DNA from: a virus
Strand: one strand, 5' to 3'
Virus record (IMG/VR): IMGVR_UViG_3300032240_000726
Span: 1 to 31,250 of that record
DNA: 31,250 nt
Shown: positions 18,301 to 24,340 of the stretch, in pieces
Numbering within the stretch: the first letter of the stretch is position 1
How the letters are laid out: every line of letters begins with the position of its first letter
Position numbers and translations under genes: made by a program
Notes under the pieces: generated by a model
The model's database searches: none
Told to the model about the DNA's origin: nothing
The model's input: only the letters and a program-made list of their open reading frames with translations

Positions 18301-21300
18301 CGCACCCAACAAGAAACACGCAAAGTAAAACGCGCCAAACAGGAAGAACGCACAGGTTCTCCAGAAAGCCGTGCGGCTACAGAGAAGCGGGCCATCGCTC
18401 TCAAGCGCCAAGACTTGAAGGATTTTGAAGAAGGTATCGCTTCTGAGAAAGAAGGCCGCGAATTCTTGCGTGGTGTTGAGACCGAGAGCTTAGAACTGAA
18501 CAAAGACATCGTGGCTGCACTGGAGCAGGGCGATGTACGCAAGGCACTGGACCTGCTTAGCAAAGACAAGAACGCCGACTCCTTTAGCCGTGCTGTGGCT
18601 GAGCGTCTTACACCGTTCCTTGATGTCACAAAAGTCAACATTGAAAACGATCTGCGTGACCCTGACGGCAAAGAAGTCTTGGGCGCTGCAACCAGCAAGC
18701 TGATTGAGCTGAACCGCAATGGCGGTCTGTCGGTTGAAACATTGCTGCACGAGTCCACTCACGCGGCGGTTGAGCGCGTGATCCAGTTGGCCGAGAAGAG
18801 CCCAGACTCGTTGACCAAAGAGCAGCGTGTCGCCATCAATGAACTGAAAGCGTTGCACGCCCAGATCAAGAAAGATTCCGGCATCACCAGCAAGAACGCC
18901 AAGGGTAGCCTGTCGGAGTTTGTGGCCGAGGTCATGTCGAACCGCAACCTGCAAAAGCAGTTGGCACAGCGCAAGTGGCGTCTGTCCAATATGTGGCAAG
19001 GCATCAAGTCTATCTTCATGACCATGCTCGGTTTGAAGAAAGTCGAGACCATGTTCGGCGCATCGGTAGTTTCCATCGAGCAGTTGTTTGTTCCCGCCAG
19101 CTCCACAGTAGGCAACGCAACGACTGAACAGAAGGTGAACCGAAACCTGTCCGCCAAGGACATTGCCGCGCTGCATACCGGTAGTAACTCGATGAAGCAG
19201 TTTGCCGACCAGTTCGGCCCGCTCATCAAGCAGAAAGACCGCACACCAGAAGACGCCGAGCGTATTGCCGACGAGCAGATTGACGCGATGCTGGCCAGCG
19301 TGCGGCCATACAGCCGACTGACCGCCGAAGGTCGGGCTATGCCTGCACTGCGTAGGGATTTGAAAGAAGCTGCGGACGCCGAACACAATGCCAAGTCTGT
19401 CGTAGCGTTGCCTACCGCTGATACGCTTGACTACAAGGGCATGATTACCATGTCTGACGGCAAGACGTACGATCCAAACAACCCGCTGCACTACGTGGAA
19501 GCAGGCCCGGCTACGTTTGCTGCACTGCAAGCTATGGAAAATCCCACGCTTCGTCGACGTGAGGCCGAAGAGATCGCCGCTAAACGCCGAGAAGACTTCC
19601 AAAGCCTTGGCGACTACTTGCAGTCCAATTACAAAAACTACACCACAGTCGAACAAGCACTGGTGTTAAAGGCTGCGGCCAAGTACGCGGTTCTTTCCGA
19701 CAAGAATGGCCGATTGAAGTTGGCTGAAATTGGAAGAGACAACCGCCACAACATTGCGGTCGTTGGCAAGGAAGCAGCAGACGCTGTGATCGAACAGCTT
19801 CGCGCAGGCAAAAACCTGAAGCAGGCTTTTTTGGATGGCCTGCAAAAGAACGCCGACGAAAGCGCCAAGAACAATGAGCGCAAAAGCGGTTGGAAAAAGT
19901 TTGACCAAGCTGAAGAACAAGAGTTTCTTCCCAATCTGTATACCAAAAAAGAAATTGATGAGGCAATCAAAAAAACAAATTTGACAGACGAAGACATTCA
20001 AGAAGTGGGTTTGGACGAAGAGTCCCTGATTGGTTATCTAATTCAAAATGGGTATCTTCCCGATCGCCAAAAATCAAGCGAAGAAGCTGCAATTAATCTG
20101 AACGCTGGTTGCGCGGGCACGCCTTGGTGTACAGGCGCCAGTGTGAACACGGCTCGCGGCCAAATTGAAAAAGGCGACTTCTACGTCTACTACAAGAACG
20201 GTCGTCCGGAAGTTGCTGTTCGCATGGACGGCAAGGATAGGATTGGTGAAGTTCGCGGCAACAACCCCAACCAAGCACTTAACGCTGAACAGCAGCAGAT
20301 TGCTGAAGCGTTTTTACGGAGCCAGCAATTTAAAGACACAGACAGGTACTTGTCGGAGTTTACTCGTCGTGAAACACTGATTAAACGGGCAAAGGGTGAA
20401 GCCCCGCTTAAAGTTACCGATCTGTTTGATGCAAAAAACATTGTCAACGACGAAGGAAAAATTGACGATCGCGCCATCAGGCAATTACTGGCTTTCCGTA
20501 CGATTGATGGCTACGGAAACAGACCGGACCCAACAGACACTGTTGTTAATTTCTTTGGTCAGCAATACGTAACCGCCGTTAAAAAAGCGTACGAGAACAA
20601 CCAGTTTATTTTTGCAAGCATCGATGTAAAAATTGCCGCAAGTCCTGAAGGCGATGAAACTGAGTTTGCAGGTAAAAAATATAAAGTGTTTGCAAACACT
20701 TTAAAAGCAGCAAAAGAAATTACGGTGGCATTTGGATGGCGGGATGATACTGCTATTCCAATTGAACTGCCTCGCCTTGAACACGTGCAAGACATTGATG
20801 TGTTCAAAGGAACTGTTTCATTGCCTGCGTTAGACACTGTTGATGAAATTCGTTTTTATTCAACGCTAAAAGAAAACGTGCTGGCAAAAGTAATATTGCC
20901 TCCAGACGCTGTGGTTAAGCACGTAATGGGTACCAGTAGAAATGCGGTGGGGATTGTTGCGGGGGTTCAAACGATTCAAACAGTGCAATTAAGAAACGGT
21001 TTGGAAGGGTTGACGCTTGATTTACCGGATACAAAATACGTAAAGGTGGTTAACAGCGACCGTTCACTCAATGGCGACATTGCGTCTGCCGCGTTGGTCA
21101 AACTTGGTGACGTCCTGTACAACAACGGGTGGACATATACACGAAAAGACGCAGCGGTAAATAATAGAACATCGGATACAGTAACAGAAAAAGATATTAA
21201 AGAATATCAAGCTCTTGTTGCGCCTACAATAAAAGAGTTTTTTAGCAGTATTAAACAGTTGTTTGGCACAAAAACTTTTGAAGCGTTAAACAGCGATGAT

Positions 21301-24177
21301 TATATAAACAAGAAAAAAGATCAGTTCGATTATTTTGCGGCAGTATACAATGCCACAGATAAAATTTTAAAAGATAATAATTACTCTCAAGATACCGTTG
21401 ATAAGTTAATTGGTTTAGCAGAAAAAATTTCAGGCAAAAAAATCGAGCAGCCCAAAGCAGAACTGATTGCGCCCAAACTGGTGGGAGAAACACCGCCAGC
21501 CAGCGTGTACACCGAAGCCCCTGAAGAGCGCCGCTTTGCGCCCAAGGATGCAGGCGTTCAGAAAGACAAGGACGGCACGTTCTCGTTCGTGCGTAAGCCT
21601 ACGCGTTCATCGTCTGTGGTTGCACAAGAAATGGGGATTGGTGACCAAATTCTGGGCAACATCATGGGCTTGGCTGGCCGCGTCCAGTATATTGACCAGT
21701 ACGCCGCGCTGGAAGCCGTTACTAAAAAGGGCTTGTCCGCAGGACAGATCAGCTCTTTGGAAGCTACCAACGCCAACTACCTGTTGCGCTTTGGCCAACA
21801 GCGTAGCCAGTTTGCGGGTCAGTTCCTGACCAATGGTCCTGTCAAGGCAGAGATCACCAAGAAGGACGGCGGCACAGAGACCATCTACCGCAGCACCAAA
21901 GGCACGTCGATGCTGGACGTAGCATCCGCACTGAACAAGGCCAAGCTGTCCGATGACGTCGAACAAGAGAACATGTTCACGCTGTACCTTGCAGGCAAAC
22001 GGGCCAACCAAGTGGGCTGGGAAAAGCTGAACTTCAAGAACCCCGGTCAAGCCAAGGCAGAGTACGAAGCGGTCATGGCGCGGCTGAACAATAACAATGC
22101 CGCCAAGGCTGCGTTTGAAGAGGCATCCAAGCTGTACCAAGAGTACAACGCAGGCCTGTTGGATTTCTTGGTCCAGACTGGGGCACTGCCGCCAACCAAA
22201 GCAGCCGAGCTGAAGAAGATCAGCTACGTTCCGTTCTACCGCATCAGCGGCAACGGCGAAGTGCAATTGATGATTGACAAGGAACACCCCGTTCGTATTG
22301 CCAACATCAAGGATCAGCCGCAGCTCAAAGAGTTGGTGGGCGGTAACACTGCCATCTTGCCGATCTTCACCAGCGCTGCGCAGAACACGTTCATGATTAC
22401 AGGCATGGGTCTGCGCAACCAAGCGGTCAAGGAGACTGCTTTCATGCTGCACAAGCTGGGCGTAGCCAGCGTGCTCCGTACGGGTAATGGGCCAGAGGGT
22501 TCCAACGTCATCCGGTTCCAAAAGAACGGCGAGAACCACTACGCTCTGGTTGACACAGACATGTACGGCATCCCTGCCGAGCTGATTGTTCGCGGCATGG
22601 AAGGGATCAAGACCACCATCCCAGCAGTCATCAAGGCCATGGGTGTACCAGCCAATCTGTTGCGCTCGTTTGTTGTGCGTAACCCAGCCTACGCTTTGCG
22701 TCAGGTTGTGCGCGATCCGTTAAACGCTTGGCTGACCACTGGCACAGACGCCACGCCTGTGTTGTCTTCCATGAAAGAGCTGGCCGCTATGGTGGCTGGC
22801 CGCAGTGAAGCCGAGCGCAAACTCATGGAGACCGGGGCTATTAGCAGCAACGTCTACAGCGGCGATGAGCGCGACATGGCCAAGTTCCTCAAAGACATGT
22901 CCGCAGGGCGGTCAGGTTGGGACAAAGCCATGGCTAAGCTCGATGCGTTTGCGCTGCAAGGCGACTCCGCTACTCGCGCTGTGATCTACAAAGACTCGCT
23001 GGCCAAGGGCATGAGCGAACAGGAAGCCCTGCTGCGCACACTGGAGTCAATGAACTTCAGCCGCCGTGGCGTATCGCCCAGCATGCAGGCGTTGTCTGTT
23101 TTGATCCCGTTCTTCAACGCCCAGATTCAAGGTCTGGATGTGTTGTACCGTGCGTTCAAAGGCGACATGCCGTACAGCGAACAGCTCAAGATCAGAGAAA
23201 AACTGGTCACGCGTGGTCTGTTGTTGGCCGCAGGCACGATTGCGTATGTAGGCATGATGTCGGATGACGAAGCGTACAAACGCGCCAAGCCTGAAGAACG
23301 CTACGGCAACTGGTTCGTGTACGTCCCCGGTTTTAATGAGCCTGTGCGTGTGCCAATCCCGTTTGAATTGGGTTACCTGTTCAAGGCGTTGCCGGAAGCC
23401 GTCATCAATATGGCGGCAGATGATCCACGGGCAGACAACGCAGTCAGCGGCTACTTCAAACTGATTGCCCAGACCAACCCGTTCAGCTTGCCGCAGGCGG
23501 TCAAACCCATTACCGAAGTGGTGCTGGGCAAGTCGTTCTTTGGTGGTGACATCGAGTCGGCTCGGGAGAAACAAATCCTGCCATCGGAGCGTTACCGCAA
23601 CGACAGCACAGAGCTGGCCAAACTGATCGGCAGTATTACCGCCAACAAAGCTGTCAAGGCTGTGACGGGCAAGGAAGGTCTGACCCCAATCGACATTGAC
23701 TACCTGATTCGTGGTTACACGGGTGGTCTGGGTCTCGGTCTGGTGCAGTTGGCCAACCCGATCCTGAACACCGAGATGACGGCAGAGGTAGCCAAGCCTA
23801 CGCTCAAGGCCAGCAAGCTACCTTTGATTGGCGGTATCTTCCAGCCAGTTGAAGGACGGGGCACGTTGGATCAAGCGTACAACATGATGTCTGAAATCCA
23901 GCAGACCAAGGGCACGCTCAACCGGATGATCGAGCAAGGCAAACAAGCCGAAGCCCGAGCGTTCGCGCAAGAGAACGCCAACGCGTTGTCAATGGCCTCC
24001 GTGTCCGGCGCAGTGCAGCAACGGTTGGGTGAGCTGGCTAAACGCCGCCGCCAGATCGAAGCGGCTCCTCGCTTGACCACAGAGCAGAAGGACGACTTGC
24101 TGGAGAAAATCGACCAAGCGCAAACCGATCTGGCTAGGCAGTTCTTGCAGCGCGGCGATAGAACCAAACGCCAATGA
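15307..24177 (+). CDS. Giant polyvalent virion protein (2956 aa) with HExxH motif, WCTG/leucine-rich insert and LPD38-like C-terminus
   Basis: One uninterrupted frame with GAGG before ATG. Residues 1-35 (LYQVEIPGRGKFKVESPTEL) are a small N-terminal module. Residues about 128-170 are a Gly/Ala-rich hydrophobic zipper. Long coiled coils fill about 380-1080. HESTH at 1148-1152, with Glu1204 or Glu1208 in SEFVAEV as possible third ligand, is a zinc metallopeptidase-like arrangement seen in large polyvalent phage and plasmid proteins. Residues about 1530-2045 hold an insert with GTPWCTG (Trp1607, Cys1608), GDFYVYYKNGRPEVAVRM, then irregular leucine-rich-like strands, in DNA much richer in A+T. Residues about 2060-2956 resemble the LPD38 domain (GDSATRAVIYKDSL, NFSRRG, VLIPFFNAQIQGLDVLY). 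Probably packaged and ejected with DNA; no polymerase motif seen. Function is inferred. Confidence 0.8.
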   Translation: MPLYQVEIPGRGKFKVESPTELTDEQAYEAVMRDIGNEPPPKSGILAALGKGTESTLSQLRSGLSGALGSGEEAATAGLQRGEAINRKYADQVSLEKVKEAYEKNGLLSAAKEVAGQVPAAIAEQAPNLATAFGGARLGAMAGSALGPVGAVVGGGLGAFAPSLIQQFGGNIERQAQEQRNRGEEVSINKGAAGAAALPQAALDVAQTFIPFGGKLISKLTGIPEAAFFSKAAGQAEKLANERLLTTLAKGTATGILAEIPPEIGQQMLERAQAGLSLTDQDAMKEYGQTAYQIGLLGPLGAVGRLSEKSAARQELAARQEAPEPTTPAAPQETQEPMLALPPPSAEQIGTEVQPVTRGFNEALRAGAVMGNMDTSRLAQPGALATPAPDLNREMEQHDQLKRTLEAMQMQLQTAAAAGDTATIKALHPKYAELEQQVQASAQNIENLGGTTQTLAELETQSKAQLQTLNNKIKSAQKKLADSAQLGDFGALPKLTEKLDELKQEHADLTETYGKKRGVLEEKQLNQQQRGQTRELFTQQEAPPSPAEKPAGYDQHKPVQGFAATPAEAQGIEPSKVAAPTEVVREEKVATPESTAAAEKMYAEIQDLEGQVARLRGKEIPANADRIAKLNKLKEAYVSATKPAPLDTRSIDLFSEQNIINTAIQSGDQATLEKVAKARIEEERKTQRQRSEEKAAERDRLLTSLDERLGLAGQKVERTATPEEYDSVMDQIDVYKRAIENPQGNANKSILQQLYDLTAEHEKLTAQLESGIATPTLREKAMQIGKGTQPAPRQMDASERFQMRRRIDTIAKRYQHLVDTKVKPAREAIVALHQSLYKKAPAAKAEQIRAEKEAESARQVESTKRRDKNWHAPLLDKPVGAVMSRAAKTAKRINEGNVTREASKTAALEKLAFDLGIATPEYGNMITEQARRIEALKKRYGENDKAVNEYRNQVTTERDVKARELGYKTPEYKQALKEQSKKLTEAVAASGPMEPASKRTQQETRKVKRAKQEERTGSPESRAATEKRAIALKRQDLKDFEEGIASEKEGREFLRGVETESLELNKDIVAALEQGDVRKALDLLSKDKNADSFSRAVAERLTPFLDVTKVNIENDLRDPDGKEVLGAATSKLIELNRNGGLSVETLLHESTHAAVERVIQLAEKSPDSLTKEQRVAINELKALHAQIKKDSGITSKNAKGSLSEFVAEVMSNRNLQKQLAQRKWRLSNMWQGIKSIFMTMLGLKKVETMFGASVVSIEQLFVPASSTVGNATTEQKVNRNLSAKDIAALHTGSNSMKQFADQFGPLIKQKDRTPEDAERIADEQIDAMLASVRPYSRLTAEGRAMPALRRDLKEAADAEHNAKSVVALPTADTLDYKGMITMSDGKTYDPNNPLHYVEAGPATFAALQAMENPTLRRREAEEIAAKRREDFQSLGDYLQSNYKNYTTVEQALVLKAAAKYAVLSDKNGRLKLAEIGRDNRHNIAVVGKEAADAVIEQLRAGKNLKQAFLDGLQKNADESAKNNERKSGWKKFDQAEEQEFLPNLYTKKEIDEAIKKTNLTDEDIQEVGLDEESLIGYLIQNGYLPDRQKSSEEAAINLNAGCAGTPWCTGASVNTARGQIEKGDFYVYYKNGRPEVAVRMDGKDRIGEVRGNNPNQALNAEQQQIAEAFLRSQQFKDTDRYLSEFTRRETLIKRAKGEAPLKVTDLFDAKNIVNDEGKIDDRAIRQLLAFRTIDGYGNRPDPTDTVVNFFGQQYVTAVKKAYENNQFIFASIDVKIAASPEGDETEFAGKKYKVFANTLKAAKEITVAFGWRDDTAIPIELPRLEHVQDIDVFKGTVSLPALDTVDEIRFYSTLKENVLAKVILPPDAVVKHVMGTSRNAVGIVAGVQTIQTVQLRNGLEGLTLDLPDTKYVKVVNSDRSLNGDIASAALVKLGDVLYNNGWTYTRKDAAVNNRTSDTVTEKDIKEYQALVAPTIKEFFSSIKQLFGTKTFEALNSDDYINKKKDQFDYFAAVYNATDKILKDNNYSQDTVDKLIGLAEKISGKKIEQPKAELIAPKLVGETPPASVYTEAPEERRFAPKDAGVQKDKDGTFSFVRKPTRSSSVVAQEMGIGDQILGNIMGLAGRVQYIDQYAALEAVTKKGLSAGQISSLEATNANYLLRFGQQRSQFAGQFLTNGPVKAEITKKDGGTETIYRSTKGTSMLDVASALNKAKLSDDVEQENMFTLYLAGKRANQVGWEKLNFKNPGQAKAEYEAVMARLNNNNAAKAAFEEASKLYQEYNAGLLDFLVQTGALPPTKAAELKKISYVPFYRISGNGEVQLMIDKEHPVRIANIKDQPQLKELVGGNTAILPIFTSAAQNTFMITGMGLRNQAVKETAFMLHKLGVASVLRTGNGPEGSNVIRFQKNGENHYALVDTDMYGIPAELIVRGMEGIKTTIPAVIKAMGVPANLLRSFVVRNPAYALRQVVRDPLNAWLTTGTDATPVLSSMKELAAMVAGRSEAERKLMETGAISSNVYSGDERDMAKFLKDMSAGRSGWDKAMAKLDAFALQGDSATRAVIYKDSLAKGMSEQEALLRTLESMNFSRRGVSPSMQALSVLIPFFNAQIQGLDVLYRAFKGDMPYSEQLKIREKLVTRGLLLAAGTIAYVGMMSDDEAYKRAKPEERYGNWFVYVPGFNEPVRVPIPFELGYLFKALPEAVINMAADDPRADNAVSGYFKLIAQTNPFSLPQAVKPITEVVLGKSFFGGDIESAREKQILPSERYRNDSTELAKLIGSITANKAVKAVTGKEGLTPIDIDYLIRGYTGGLGLGLVQLANPILNTEMTAEVAKPTLKASKLPLIGGIFQPVEGRGTLDQAYNMMSEIQQTKGTLNRMIEQGKQAEARAFAQENANALSMASVSGAVQQRLGELAKRRRQIEAAPRLTTEQKDDLLEKIDQAQTDLARQFLQRGDRTKRQ
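19900..21450 (+). other. AT-rich island inside the giant virion gene
   Basis: Base composition drops sharply within the reading frame. Hand counts of 60-base rows give about 30% GC at 21181-21240 and 32% at 21301-21360, against about 60% at 22921-22980. Lys and Asn codons become AAA/AAT-rich and Ile/Phe rise. The island encodes the WCTG/DFYVYY module and the leucine-rich-like strands. Borders are approximate: the composition is mixed between 19600 and 20300 and returns to the gene norm near 21450. No flanking repeat or mobile-element gene is visible. The simplest reading is a domain acquired from another genome and joined in frame. Confidence 0.7.
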
Positions 24178-24340
24178 AGCCGTTACGGATGCACGGGTGA
24201 GCCCGTGCATCCAGTACTTTGAGAGCCACGGCCTTGCGTAGGCCCAGCTCACGGATCAACTCCGTGTCGAGGCAGGGGATGAAGAACCCCTGACCCCGCT
24301 CAGTCTTCAGCCACGGGAATCGGACTAAGGATGTCTTCAC
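24134..24340 (-). CDS. Small conserved phage protein, 68 aa, overlapping both convergent arms
   Basis: GTG at 24340-24338 is preceded by a perfect GGAGGA at 5-nt spacing, and the frame runs to TAG at 24136-24134. The product reads MKTSLVRFPWLKTERGQGFF then IPCLDTELIRELGLRKAVAL and ends with a GVWFYRRAA segment. The pattern RGQGFFIPCLD...REL/GLR-x-A...G-x-x-x-x-x-x-G-V-x-F-Y-R is one I recall in small proteins near phage replication genes, function unknown. It overlaps the end of the primase-helicase gene by 41 nt in another frame and runs 44 nt antisense into the 3' end of the giant virion gene. It has no membrane span. The ideal ribosome site and family-like sequence argue against a chance frame. 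Confidence 0.7.
   Translation of the reverse strand: MKTSLVRFPWLKTERGQGFFIPCLDTELIRELGLRKAVALKVLDARAHPCIRNGFIGVWFYRRAARTA
24187..24212 (+). terminator. Perfect 11-bp hairpin at the end of the late transcription unit
   Basis: GGATGCACGGG at 24187-24197 pairs perfectly with CCCGTGCATCC at 24202-24212 around a TGAG loop, 10 nt after the stop of the giant gene. On the + strand it is followed by AGTACTTT, only a weak U tract. The two long convergent units meet here, so a terminator is expected. The hairpin also lies inside the 68-aa gene on the opposite strand, so it must be both coding and structural. Stem strength is clear; factor-independent termination is not certain because the U tract is poor. 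Confidence 0.55.

Noticed and set aside
18490-19656. 388-codon open frame on the - strand inside the giant virion gene
   Set aside because: The + strand here encodes the HExxH region in a continuous 2956-aa frame; the antisense product is Cys/His/Leu-rich with no domain.
24223-24290. Further small inverted repeats (CACGGA/TCCGTG and CAGGGG/CCCCTG) after the main hairpin
   Set aside because: Six-base stems in coding sequence of the 68-aa gene, with no U tract; too weak to call terminators.
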